Shown: one piece after another, positions 22,376 through 31,439 of the stretch | How positions within the stretch are numbered: position 1 is the stretch's first letter | Layout: the number at the start of each line of letters is the position of its first letter | NCBI RefSeq assembly: GCF_009696275.1 | Contig: NZ_VUMI01000064.1 | Coordinates: 1 to 32,731 of the forward strand | Reading direction: 5' to 3' | DNA from: Eisenbergiella porci | GTDB taxonomy: Bacteria > Bacillota > Clostridia > Lachnospirales > Lachnospiraceae | DNA: 32,731 nucleotides | Notes under the pieces: model-generated | The model's input: the letters and a program-made list of their open reading frames with translations, nothing else | What the model was told of the DNA's origin: nothing | Database searches by the model: none | Translations under genes and position numbers: made by a program

Positions 22376-25300
22376 TTAGTTATCTCCGTACAGAACCTGC
22401 AGCTTCTGCAGATAATCATATCTTTCCTTAGCGTTTTCAGCAGCCTGAGCCTGCAGTCTTGCAGCCTTTTCAGCATCCTTCAGCGCCAGGGAGGTGTATC
22501 TTACTTCACCGCCGATGAATTCCTGGAATTCCTTGGTCGGAGCCTTGCTGTCAACAACGAATTTCTTCTCTGCAGCAGGGTTGAAACGGAACAGATTCCA
22601 GTAGCCGGTCTCTACAGCCAGCTTCTCTTCTGTCTGAGCCTTGCTCATGCCCTTCTTGATACCATGGTTGATACAAGGAGCGTAAGCGATGATCAGTGAA
22701 GGTCCCGGATAAGCTTCTGCTTCAGCAATAGCCTTAACAGTCTGGTTGTAATCAGCACCCATGGAAATCTGTGCTACATATACATAACCATAGCTCATTG
22801 CAATGCTTGCCAGGTCTTTCTGCTTCACTTCTTTACCGCCGGCTGCGAACTGTGCAACAGCGCCGGTAGGTGTAGCCTTGGAAGCCTGTCCGCCTGTATT
22901 GGAATAAACTTCGGTATTAAATACCATTACATTGATATCTTTTCCGCTGGCGAGGATATGGTCAACACCGCCGAATCCGATATCATATGCCCATCCGTCA
23001 CCACCGAATACCCACTGGGATTTCTTGGAGAGGAAGTCTTTGTTCTTAACGATATCCTGGCATACGCCGCAGTCTTTGCCTTCCAGAGCCGCTACCAGCT
23101 TGTCGGTTGCAGGTCCGTTGGTAACGCCGCAGTTGTAGGTATCCAAGTATTCCTGGCAAACAGCCTTAACAGCTTCGTCATCGGTATTGGCAAGAACGTC
23201 TTCAACCTTTGCCTTCAGTCCGCCTCTGATAGCGTTCTGGGCAAGCAGCATACCCATACCAAACTCAGCATTGTCTTCAAACAGGGAGTTGTCCCAAGCG
23301 GGTCCCTTGCCTTCTTTGTTTACGGTATAAGGTGTGCTCGGTGAGGAGTTACCCCAGATAGAAGAACATCCTGTAGCGTTGGCAATATACATTCTGTCGC
23401 CGAACAGCTGTGTAATCAGTTTAGCGTAAGGTGTCTCGCCGCATCCTGCGCAGGCTCCGGAGAACTCAAGCAGAGGCTGTTTGAACTGAGATCCCTTAAC
23501 GGTTGTTTCTTTGAATTTCTCAAGTACTTCGGGCTTCTCGGAAACGGTCTGTCCATAGTTGAAGATTTCCTGCTGTGCCAGCTGGGTTTCAAGAGGAGAC
23601 ATGCTCAGAGCCTTCTCGCCTCTCATACCAGGACATACGTTAGCGCAGGAACCACATCCTGTACAGTCAAGTACGGATACGGAAACCGCAAATTTCTTTC
23701 CGGGCATTCCTGTCATATCAAGAGCCTTCATTCCTTCAGGAGCCTTAGCCAGTTCTTCCTCTGTCATAACAACAGGACGGATTACTGCATGAGGACATAC
23801 ATAGGAACAGAAGTTACACTGGATACACTTGGTAGGATCCCAGGTAGGAACGTTAACCGCAATACCTCTCTTCTCGTAAGCGGAGGATCCGGAAGGAGTG
23901 GAACCGTCCACATAATCCTTGAATGCGGATACAGGCAGGGTATTGCCTTCCTGTGCACTTACCTTGGTTTGGATATTGTTAACGAAATCAACAACGTCTT
24001 TTCTGTCGCCGCTTACTACTGCATAATCAAGGCCTTCGTCTTCGCAGTCCTTCCAGCTTTCAGGAACTTCTACCTTAACAACGCCCTTGGCGCCGGCATC
24101 GATAGCTGCCCAGTTCTTCATAACAACGTCTTCGCCCTTACGTCCGTAGGTAGCCTTTGCAGCAGCCTTCATCAGTTCGTTTGCCTTCTCGGCAGGAATG
24201 ATTCCGGTCAGTTCAAAGAATGCGGACTGAAGGATTGTGTTGATACGTGTGGGGCCCATGCCTGTTTCAATACCAATCTTAACACCGTCGATGGTGTAGA
24301 AGTTGATGTTGTGCTCAGCGATGAATTTCTTCACCTGTCCGGGCAGATGCTTCTCCAGCTCTTCTGCATTCCATGCGCAGTTCAGCAGGAAGGTACCGCC
24401 GTCAACCAGTTCCTGAACCATGTTGTACTTACGTACATAGGCAGGATTGTGGCATGCTACGAAGTTAGCCTGACGGATCAGATATGTTGATTTAATCTTT
24501 TTATGTCCGAAACGTAAGTGGGACATGGTAACACCGCCGGACTTCTTGGAGTCATAGTCAAAATATGCCTGTGCATACATGTCGGTGTTGTCGCCGATAA
24601 TCTTAATGGAGTTCTTGTTGGCACCTACGGTACCGTCTGCGCCCAGACCCCAGAATTTACAGTTGGTTGTTCCTTCGGGAGTGGTAACCAGCTCAGCGCC
24701 CAGCTTCAGGGACAGATTGGTTACATCGTCTTCGATACCAACGGTGAATTTCTTCTTTTCGGTGTTGCCGTAAATTGCAACGATCTGTGCAGGAGTTGTA
24801 TCCTTGGAACCCAGTCCGTAACGTCCTGTGAATACCGGAACGGAATCGAACTTGGAGCCCTTCAGGGCAGCTACTACATCCAGGTAAAGAGGCTCACCCT
24901 GTGCACCGGGCTCTTTGGTTCTGTCCAGTACGGTGATCTGCTTTACAGTTTCGGGAATTGCTCCGATAAGAGCGTCTGCGCAGAAAGGTCTGTAAAGGCG
25001 AACCTTAACAACACCAACCTTGGCGCCTGTTGTCTTGATCATATAGTCGATGGTTTCTTCAATGGTATCATTTACGGAACCCATAGCTACGATTACGTGC
25101 TCAGCATCCGGAGCGCCGTAGTAATTGAACAGCTTGTAATCTGTTCCAATCTTCTCATTAACCTTGTCCATGTAGTCCTGAACAATTCCGGGAAGAGCAT
25201 CATAATAAGGGTTGCTTGCTTCTCTTGCCTGGAAGAAGATATCAGGGTTCTGTGCAGAACCTCTCTGGCAGGGATGGTTGGGATTCAGGGCACGCTTACG

Positions 25301-25909
25301 GAAAGCGTCAACTGCGTCCATATCCACCATATCCTTCAGATCTTCATAATCCCATGTCTCGATCTTCTGGATCTCATGGGAGGTACGGAATCCGTCGAAG
25401 AAGTTGATGAAAGGAATGCTTCCCTTGATAGCAGCCAGATGTGCCACTGCTGTCAGGTCCATAACTTCCTGAACGCTGCTTTCGCAGAGCATAGCGCAGC
25501 CTGTCTGACGGCATGCATAAACGTCGGAATGATCTCCGAAAATGCTCAGTGCGTGAGAAGCGATAGCTCTTGCGGAAACGTTGAATACACCGGGGAGCTG
25601 CTCGCCGGCAATCTTGTAAAGGTTCGGAATCATAAGAAGCAGACCCTGAGATGCCGTATAAGTGGTTGTCAGAGCACCAGCTGCCAGAGATCCGTGTACG
25701 GCACCTGCCGCACCTGCTTCGGACTGCATCTCGGTAATATGCACGATCTGTCCGAACATATTCTTTCTGTCTGCGGTTGCCCATTCATCAGTAGCTTCTG
25801 CCATAGGTGATGAAGGGGTAATAGGATAGATAGCCGCAACATCGGTAAATGCGTATGACGCATGCGCTGCTGCATGGTTACCATCCATGGTTTTCATTTT
25901 CCTTGCCAT
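22376..25909 (-). CDS. nifJ: Pyruvate:ferredoxin oxidoreductase (single-chain)
   Basis: An 1177-residue protein of typical single-subunit length. Domain I carries YPITPSSPMAE near the start. An inserted ferredoxin domain has CIQCNFCSYVCP (~695) and CTGCGSCANVCP (~751). The proximal-cluster cysteines begin in GACAGCGETPYAKL, with NATGCSSIWG after. The thiamine diphosphate site has GDGWAYDIGFGGVDH (~973) and NTEVYSNTGGQ. It oxidises pyruvate with CoA to acetyl-CoA and CO2 and reduces ferredoxin, in the cytosol. AAAGGAAGG lies before the ATG. Upstream on the other strand is a LysR regulator. Codon choice is strongly biased, as expected for a highly expressed gene. Confidence 0.97.
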   Translation of the reverse strand: MARKMKTMDGNHAAAHASYAFTDVAAIYPITPSSPMAEATDEWATADRKNMFGQIVHITEMQSEAGAAGAVHGSLAAGALTTTYTASQGLLLMIPNLYKIAGEQLPGVFNVSARAIASHALSIFGDHSDVYACRQTGCAMLCESSVQEVMDLTAVAHLAAIKGSIPFINFFDGFRTSHEIQKIETWDYEDLKDMVDMDAVDAFRKRALNPNHPCQRGSAQNPDIFFQAREASNPYYDALPGIVQDYMDKVNEKIGTDYKLFNYYGAPDAEHVIVAMGSVNDTIEETIDYMIKTTGAKVGVVKVRLYRPFCADALIGAIPETVKQITVLDRTKEPGAQGEPLYLDVVAALKGSKFDSVPVFTGRYGLGSKDTTPAQIVAIYGNTEKKKFTVGIEDDVTNLSLKLGAELVTTPEGTTNCKFWGLGADGTVGANKNSIKIIGDNTDMYAQAYFDYDSKKSGGVTMSHLRFGHKKIKSTYLIRQANFVACHNPAYVRKYNMVQELVDGGTFLLNCAWNAEELEKHLPGQVKKFIAEHNINFYTIDGVKIGIETGMGPTRINTILQSAFFELTGIIPAEKANELMKAAAKATYGRKGEDVVMKNWAAIDAGAKGVVKVEVPESWKDCEDEGLDYAVVSGDRKDVVDFVNNIQTKVSAQEGNTLPVSAFKDYVDGSTPSGSSAYEKRGIAVNVPTWDPTKCIQCNFCSYVCPHAVIRPVVMTEEELAKAPEGMKALDMTGMPGKKFAVSVSVLDCTGCGSCANVCPGMRGEKALSMSPLETQLAQQEIFNYGQTVSEKPEVLEKFKETTVKGSQFKQPLLEFSGACAGCGETPYAKLITQLFGDRMYIANATGCSSIWGNSSPSTPYTVNKEGKGPAWDNSLFEDNAEFGMGMLLAQNAIRGGLKAKVEDVLANTDDEAVKAVCQEYLDTYNCGVTNGPATDKLVAALEGKDCGVCQDIVKNKDFLSKKSQWVFGGDGWAYDIGFGGVDHILASGKDINVMVFNTEVYSNTGGQASKATPTGAVAQFAAGGKEVKQKDLASIAMSYGYVYVAQISMGADYNQTVKAIAEAEAYPGPSLIIAYAPCINHGIKKGMSKAQTEEKLAVETGYWNLFRFNPAAEKKFVVDSKAPTKEFQEFIGGEVRYTSLALKDAEKAARLQAQAAENAKERYDYLQKLQVLYGDN

Positions 25910-26244
25910 AAAAACCTTCCTTTCTTATCCTTTATAGATAATTAAATTTTTACAATGCATATGCGGACGCAATCAAACGCATGCATACGCACTTGCCCTT
26001 AAGGAACCCCTTGAGGGCTATTAAAAATTTATCTTATTGATATTCAATATTATACATCTAACATGCTCCGCATGGGTATACTGTTTTTATATGACAGTTA
26101 TATATTTTTTTATATATTCTATTGCTTTTTTTTACCGGAAACGCTATGCTTAGAGCAGGTTTCCGGCAATTGTACGGAAGCGGATACATTTTGTATACAA
26201 TGTATAAAATGAAATACAAACGCATATACATGGAAGGCTGTATT
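25910..26244. promoter_or_regulatory. Divergent control region between PFOR and the LysR gene
   Basis: A 335-base gap with no gene. It holds a 10-bp stem with a four-base loop (25995-26004 with 26009-26018, one G-T wobble on plus), which would lie in the PFOR leader. It also holds GCATATGC and GCATGC palindromes at ~25958-25985, and a minus-strand TATAAT at ~26050 without a good -35. Next to the LysR gene is a near-palindrome (ATTTTGTATACAATGTATAA at ~26189-26208) that fits a LysR-type autoregulatory site. No transcript start can be fixed from sequence alone. Confidence 0.5.
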
Positions 26245-27147
26245 ATGAATCTCAATGTACTACGATACGTAATAGAAGTTGAAAAAAACCGTTCCATCAC
26301 CGGAGCAGCCAGGCAGCTGTTCATCAGCCAGCCGAATTTAAGCCGCGACATACGGGAACTGGAGGAGGAAATCGGGTTTTCTATCTTTACTCGCAGCTCC
26401 CGGGGCGTTATTCCCACGGAAAAGGGGCGGGAATTCCTGGCCCTGGCAAAAAGGGCCGTAAAGCAGTATCAGGCCCTGGAAAATTACTGCACCAGGGAAG
26501 AACGGGACAATATCAGCCTGCATATCTGCGTCCCCCGCGCCAGCTACATCACCTGCGCGCTCACCTCTTTTCTCAGCAAAAACGCCAGGGGCAGGCAGCT
26601 GTCGGTAAATTATAATGAAACGGGAACGCTGGACGCCATCAGCCATGTGTCCGACCGCAGCGCGTCCATGGCCATCATCCGGTATCCGGACCGGTATGAA
26701 AAGACGCTGCTCCCCCTTCTTAAGCTGCGGGAGCTTTCCTATGAAACCCTTTATAAATTTGAGCTGGTTGTCATCATGTCGGAACGTCATCCCCTGGCCA
26801 AGACCTCGGTGCTGACCCAGGATCTTCTGTCCCAGGCCGTGGAAATCGTGTGCGACGACACTTCCCTGTGCACCTATCTGCATGAATCCCCGGATGCCGA
26901 CCATAATGAAAACAGCATCCATATCCACGAGCGGGGAAGCCAGTTCGATTTCCTTACCGGTGTGCCGGGTACCTTCATGTTTGTCTCCCCTGTCCCTGAT
27001 TCCGTCCTGTCCAGATACCACCTGGTTCAGAAAAAATTCCATGGGTTCCCCAGGAAAATGACGGATCTGCTCATCTATCCGGAGGATTACAGGCCTTCGC
27101 GGGCGGAATCCGCTTTCCTGGAAATGCTGAAGGAATCTGTGCAGTAG
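26245..27147 (+). CDS. LysR-family transcriptional regulator
   Basis: A 300-residue protein starting at the ATG at 26245 (MNLNVLRYVIEVEKNRSITG), with GGAAGG eight bases upstream; earlier in-frame ATGs lack a ribosome site. Residues 1-60 are the winged HTH (AARQLFISQPNLSRDIRELE, GFSIFTRSSRGVIPTEKGRE). Residues ~90-295 are the co-inducer-binding domain (LHICVPRASYITCALTSFLS; YKFELVVIMSERHPLAKTSV). Divergent to PFOR, so control of PFOR or of itself is a reasonable guess, as LysR proteins often regulate the divergent gene. The effector is unknown. It is followed immediately by a large foldback repeat rather than an ordinary terminator. Confidence 0.9.
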   Translation: MNLNVLRYVIEVEKNRSITGAARQLFISQPNLSRDIRELEEEIGFSIFTRSSRGVIPTEKGREFLALAKRAVKQYQALENYCTREERDNISLHICVPRASYITCALTSFLSKNARGRQLSVNYNETGTLDAISHVSDRSASMAIIRYPDRYEKTLLPLLKLRELSYETLYKFELVVIMSERHPLAKTSVLTQDLLSQAVEIVCDDTSLCTYLHESPDADHNENSIHIHERGSQFDFLTGVPGTFMFVSPVPDSVLSRYHLVQKKFHGFPRKMTDLLIYPEDYRPSRAESAFLEMLKESVQ

Positions 27148-27157
27148 GGGGGAGGAG

Positions 27158-27513
27158 GGATACAGGTATCAGACCCGGGGGCCATTGTCCTTCCCGGAGC
27201 GGCGTGTCCAGCTTTCCTTCTTGGCCTGTGCGGCAGGGGTGTACCGGATCCAGTCTCAAAAATGGGATATTTCTAACTGTCCCGTAAGGCCATAATTCTG
27301 CCAACGCAGCCAAAACTCCTCATGCAGCGACTGAAGTCGTCTGCATTCGTCAGACAGGCTGCTAGGGGCGGCAGGATTATGGTCTTTCGGGGCAGTAAGA
27401 AATATCACCATTTTTTCCAATGGTTCCGGTACACTCCCTGCCGCACAGGCCAGGAAAGCTGGGCACGACCGCTCCGGGAAGGACAATGGCCCCCGGGTCT
27501 GATACCTGTATCC
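27158..27513. repeat. 356-bp foldback element (MITE-like, ~145-bp inverted arms)
   Basis: The left arm 27158-27302 and right arm 27370-27513 are near-identical reverse complements, beginning GGATACAGGTATCAGACCCG and running through GGCCATTGTCCTTCCCGGAG. They differ by scattered substitutions and a few small indels. The 67-base centre has further short stems (GCAGCC at 27306 with GGCTGC at 27357; a GACT/AGTC hairpin; GTCTG/CAGAC). No transposase or credible reading frame lies inside. As RNA it would form one very long hairpin with a branched tip. It starts 11 bases after the LysR stop, so it could end that transcript or be a non-autonomous mobile element. Confidence 0.9.
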
Positions 27514-27601
27514 TCGGTCACTCGAAATGTTGTGTTGTTCGTATATTGTATGGAAAGAGGATTTGATATTAAGCTAAAAAAGTATAATTTGATATAGAGA
27601 T

Positions 27602-27700
27602 AAAAAATCCCTTAGCAGGTTGGGTATGTATGATGTGGCCCCAATAAAGTCTAACTTATTGGGGGCACATCAGTGGCCTGCGTGGGGATTTTTATTTTTT
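27602..27700. ncRNA. Long interrupted hairpin with T tracts on both strands
   Basis: Successive pairings fold the segment into one rod. AAAAATCCC (27603) pairs with GGGATTTTT (27685), CAGG (27616) with CCTG (27677), GATGTG (27632) with CACATC (27666), and CCCCAATAA (27639) with TTATTGGGG (27657). Asymmetric internal loops lie between them. The plus strand ends in TTTTTATTTTTT and the minus strand in TTTTTTA. It could be a small structured RNA read on the plus strand, or simply an elaborate bidirectional terminator for the phosphoglucomutase gene at 27769. A weak TATAAT lies at ~27581. The segment 27514-27601 and 27701-27768 is AT-rich without a gene. Confidence 0.45.
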
Positions 27701-27768
27701 TAATATTTTAACTTTTTACTTATAAAAATTTTTAAGACTTTAATTCTTTGATTACTTTAGTTACTTGA

Positions 27769-29185
27769 TCAGTTCAGGTCGAGGAACTGTTCGTAGATTC
27801 GGCAGACTTCTTTTGCCTGTTGTTCTTCTGGCATTTCGCAGAAGATTCGGATCAGGGGTTCGGTGCCGGAGAAGCGGCCTACTACCCAGCCGCCGTTTTT
27901 GAAGTAGACTTTGCTGCCGTCTAAGTAGGAGACGTGGTCTATTTCGTAGGGGAGGGCGGGGAGTTGTTTTTCTTCCAGGAGGATTTTTTGTACGGCTTCT
28001 TTTTTCTCCTGGTTGAATTTGTAGTCTCTTTCTTCCATGCATATCTTGCCGCATTCGGCTTCGATGTCGGCATAGATTTCAGAGAGTTTTTTGCCGGTGA
28101 CGGCTATCATTTCTACCAGGAGGCAGGCGGCGTAAACGCCGTCTTTTCCGTGGATGTGGCCGCGGACGGTGAGGCCTCCGGAGGATTCGCCGCCGATGAC
28201 TGCATTGGTTTCGGTCATTTTGGCGGAGATGTGTTTGAAGCCGACGGGGACTTCATAGCATTTCTCGCCGAATTCCTGCGCTACCTTGTCGAGCATGTGG
28301 GTGGTGCAGATGTTGCGGACGACGGGGCCCTGCCAGCCTTTGTATTTTACCAGGTAGTAGTAGAGGAGCACCATGATGTCGTTGGGGTGAAGGAATTTTC
28401 CTTTGTCGTCAATGACGCCAAGGCGGTCGGCATCGCCGTCGGTGGCTATGCCGATGTCGCATTTTCCGTCCAGGACGAAATTCTGGAGGGGGGCGGAGTG
28501 TTGCCGCGGTGGGGGCGGGCAGCTTGCCGCCGAAGAGCGTATCGTGGCGTTCATGGATGGTGTCAACTTCGCATCTGGCCGTAAGCAGTATGGTCTTGAT
28601 GGAGGTTTCGCTTACGCCGTACATGGGGTCAAGGGCAATTTTGAGCCTGCTGTTGCGGATGGCCTGCATATCAATGTTGTCTATGATGTTGTCCAGGTAT
28701 TCGTTCAGGGGATAGATTTCCTGAATCAGTCCGGCTTCCAGGGCTTTGTCGTATTCCATGGATTTAACTTCCTCGTGTTCGATCCTGGCGATGTATTTTT
28801 CGATTTCATCCGTCTGCTGGGCGCTGGCGTCCCTGCCGCCTTCGGTGAATACTTTGATTCCGTTGTATATCGCCGGGTTGTGGCTTGCGGTAATCATCAT
28901 GCCGTAGGGCATTTCATGCTTCATCACATAAAACATGACAAGGGGTGTGGGCGCTGATTTATTCACAAGATAGGCGGTTACGCCCTCTGCGGCGAATACC
29001 TGGCCGGCCCATTGCATGGCTTCTTTGGCCAGGAAGCGTCTGTCGTAGCCGATAACGATTCCTTTGTCTGCCGCATTTTCTTCTTTCATTTTAAGGCACA
29101 GCGCCCTGGCAAGAAGCTGTATATTTGCCTTGGTGAAATCGTCTCCTATCACTGCTCTCCATCCACCTGTTCCAAACTTAATCAT
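27769..29185 (-). pseudogene. Phosphoglucomutase/phosphomannomutase, single-base frameshift
   Basis: An alpha-D-phosphohexomutase of ~472 residues when joined. The first frame gives MIKFGTGGWRAVIGDDFTKA, the phosphoserine loop GMMITASHNPAIYNGIK, and LFGGKLPAPTAATLRP. The second continues LQNFVLDGKCDIGIATDGDA (metal-binding DGDAD), GGESSGGLTVRGHI and the phosphate-binding GGWVVGRFSGTEPLIR. The switch falls exactly in a run of six G at 28488-28493 (C6 on the coding strand); five would restore LRPLQNF. The enzyme interconverts hexose-1- and 6-phosphates. It sits 49 bases after the GH94 phosphorylase, whose sugar-1-phosphate product it would use. It may be a sequencing error, a phase-variable tract or a true mutation. 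GGGAGG precedes the ATG. Confidence 0.87.
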
Positions 29186-29234
29186 AGGTTTTTCCTCCCT
29201 TTTTTACACGCGTCTGTAAAAACGCACTCTTGCC

Positions 29235-30552
29235 TCAGTTTTTTTCCATACGGGCGCCGCGCCATTCGCGGATCATGTAGAATTTCTTCCAGTCTGCCGG
29301 TACACAGGGGTCGATATCAAAATGGTCAAACTGGGGCTTCATGCCCAGCATATATCTTGTGGCGGAAAAGTAGGCCCATCCGCCGGTGCCTGTCATAAAC
29401 GGATGTCTTGCCCGTCCGAAGGCGGTATGGTCGCGGCCCATAATGAACTGGCAGTAGGAATAGGGCTCCGCCTCCCTGATTTCTATTTTGTCGTTCTGAT
29501 AGTAGGGGCAGAGGGCGTCGTAGAACTTCATGGCCCGATCGCCGCGTCCCAGTACGCATTCCGCCGCCCATGCCCAGGGATTGGGGCGGGAAAAAATGGA
29601 GCCGTTTTCCTTCAGGCCGGGGTAAACCCTGGTTACAAAGCCGATATCGTCATCAGGGACCGTATAGGAGGGGGCATTTAACTGGATGCCGTAAGGGGTG
29701 TAAAGGTATTTATCCACGCTGTCCATGGCTTTTTTCCCTTTGTCCGGGCTGGCGGCTCCGGAAAGCACCGCCCAGGAATTGGACTCCAGGTGCACCTTTC
29801 CTTCTATTCTTCTGCAGGCTGCCGCAATGGTTGTTGCCCAGCTCAAAGGAGCCGCCGCACTGCCCTTTTTCCACTGCAATGGGGTTATCCTCCGTCCGGT
29901 AGGGGCCGATGAATTTATCCCGCAGGCAGTCAAAGCCGTCCGGCTCAAAATTCCCGGTAAAATACTGGAAGCCGAACTCTTCATAAAAAAGATCATGTTC
30001 TATAATGCCGTCTTCATAGGAAGAACCGGCGCAGTACATGCTCATCTGGAAATTCTGGTTGTCTATCATGATATGGTGGAAGGAGAACTCACAATAAGAA
30101 AAAACACTCAGCTCACGCACTCTGTCGCTGTTGTTTTTAATCTTCACATCCCACAGCTCCACCGGATCCTCCAACGGGATGGAAAGCTTTTGGCTTGCCG
30201 CGATGTCCTTATATTCGCTTTCATAAACCGTATAGGACATGCCGTGGCGGCAGCTGTATTTCGCTTCCTCCAGGCTCTTGCCCACGGGCTGCCAGGAAAT
30301 GCTCCAGTAATCCCCGTCCGCATTGTCCCTTATGTACACATAATGTCCGGGACGGTCCATGGGAACGCTGTTTCCCCGGAAGCAGGTGATTCTGTGGTAT
30401 TCCGGCGTTTTGTAAAACATATAGCCGCCTGCCGTATGATTCACCACCGCACACATATCCTTCAGTCCCAGGTAATTGGTCCAGGAGGTGGGCAGGTCCA
30501 CTCTGTTAATCACATATTCTCTTTTTTCATTGTCAAAATGTCCGTACTGCAT
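29235..30552 (-). pseudogene. GH94 cellobiose-phosphorylase-like enzyme with internal deletion
   Basis: Start at the ATG at 30552 (MQYGHFDNEKREYVINRVDL), with GGGAG six bases before it. The N-terminal beta-sandwich is intact to ELGNNHCGSL (TAGGYMFYKTPEYHRITCFR; YSCRHGMSYTVYE). Then, at about 29815, the frame changes and the protein resumes at IEGKVHLESNSWAVLSG. It goes on through TPYGIQLNAPSY, ENGSIFSRPNPWAWAAECVL, FMTGTGGWAYF and DPCVPADWKKF. Compared with the ~810-residue family, roughly 300 residues are missing. That gap removes most of the catalytic (alpha/alpha)6 barrel, including the segment carrying the catalytic aspartate. The last ~20 residues also look cut. Intact enzymes phosphorolyse beta-glucosides to a sugar plus glucose-1-phosphate. 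Substrate specificity cannot be told. Confidence 0.83.
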
Positions 30553-30894
30553 ATCTGCTCCCATCTGCGCATCCTTTGCGCGCATGCGGCCTTCGCCGCG
30601 CGTATCGTCAGAAGGAAGGGCACTGCCTGAGCCTCCCCGTTCCCCCGAATGCTTCATCATATTTATTATAACGGCTGGGGCGTCCGGAGGCTATGGTCAG
30701 ATATGTGAAAATTTGTATATAATTGTTCTCATAAAGCCCTGTTTTGGAGGAGTGTCTGTGCAGATTTAAGGCTGCTCCTGAGTGGGCGGGGATTATGTTT
30801 ATCATATTTAACACATGCTACAGCGTATTTGAAAATTGCCCGGCCTCCGCCCCATACCTGGAAAAAATGGGAGGAGGCCATGAAGGGAAGCAGC
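30553..30894. promoter_or_regulatory. Upstream region of the GH94 gene
   Basis: A 342-base gap. A minus-strand TATAAT (30670-30665) lies about 110 bases before the GH94 start without a clear -35, which would suit an activator-dependent promoter. A GC-rich composite stem (GGCCTCC at ~30881 with GGAGGCC at ~30842) lies after the subtilase remnant and could end its transcript. No other gene is seen. Confidence 0.35.
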
Positions 30895-31218
30895 CTAAGC
30901 ATTTTTCTGCAAGGAGGAAATCAGGGCGGGCGGGTTCATCATACGGAAGGTATATTCTTTACCGCCTTCTTCCTGCGAACGGGTAATTACAGTCGCCGTT
31001 TCCACAGCGGCGCGGTAAAATTCTTCCGGTGTAATATCGGGGTCCACACCGGTGCAGAGCGCATACACGCCGGCTATGTAAGGTACGGTCCAGCTCCAGC
31101 CGCCGTCGGCATAATATACATAGGGGCTTCCGCCTGACGGGCGATCCCGATCCCATCCTTGGTCAAGCTGTCTGTAAAGGCTGGCGCCTTCTTTCCGTGG
31201 GAGCCCTCCGCATTTCAT
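30895..31218 (-). pseudogene. C-terminal remnant of an S8 (subtilisin-like) peptidase
   Basis: About 100 residues. The catalytic-serine region reads GGWSWTVPYIAGVYALCTGV, the variant of the GTSMAxPxVAG motif (here GWSW) seen in a group of clostridial S8 proteins. ITPEEFYRAAVETA follows. The aspartate and histidine of the triad, and any signal peptide, are absent. The frame is closed by a TAG just before the first ATG, and there is no ribosome site. Probably a leftover of a larger gene. The 12-bp tandem repeat ATTCCGGATAAT (31249-31260, 31261-31272) lies just upstream. Confidence 0.75.
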
Positions 31219-31347
31219 ACTACTCTAATAGAATGGAAATATCAACAGATTCCGGATAATATTCCGGATAATATAACATTGCCATAACGGTTTGATTATT
31301 TTGATTGTTTTACCTGCTTTTTGGCTCCTGTTTTTCAGTTTTTACGC

Positions 31348-31385
31348 AAAAAAAGGCTCCGTACATTTCCACAATGCACGGAGCC
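31348..31385 (-). terminator. Terminator of the SEC-C / C_GCAxxG_C_C operon
   Basis: A 12-bp stem with one mismatch (31374-31385 with 31355-31366) is followed on the minus strand by seven T residues (31354-31348), about 55 bases after the last stop codon. Confidence 0.9.
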
Positions 31386-31439
31386 GGTCGGGTCTTATCT
31401 ACACTTTTTCTATACTTCTTATCTATACATCTTATTTGT

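Noticed and set aside
24518-25810. A 430-codon open frame on the plus strand inside PFOR
   Set aside because: It is antisense to a gene with strong codon bias, has no ribosome site or known domain, and its amino-acid make-up mirrors the PFOR codons.
27322-27597. Plus-strand frame running through the foldback element
   Set aside because: It lies mostly in inverted-repeat sequence, has no start signal and no family resemblance.
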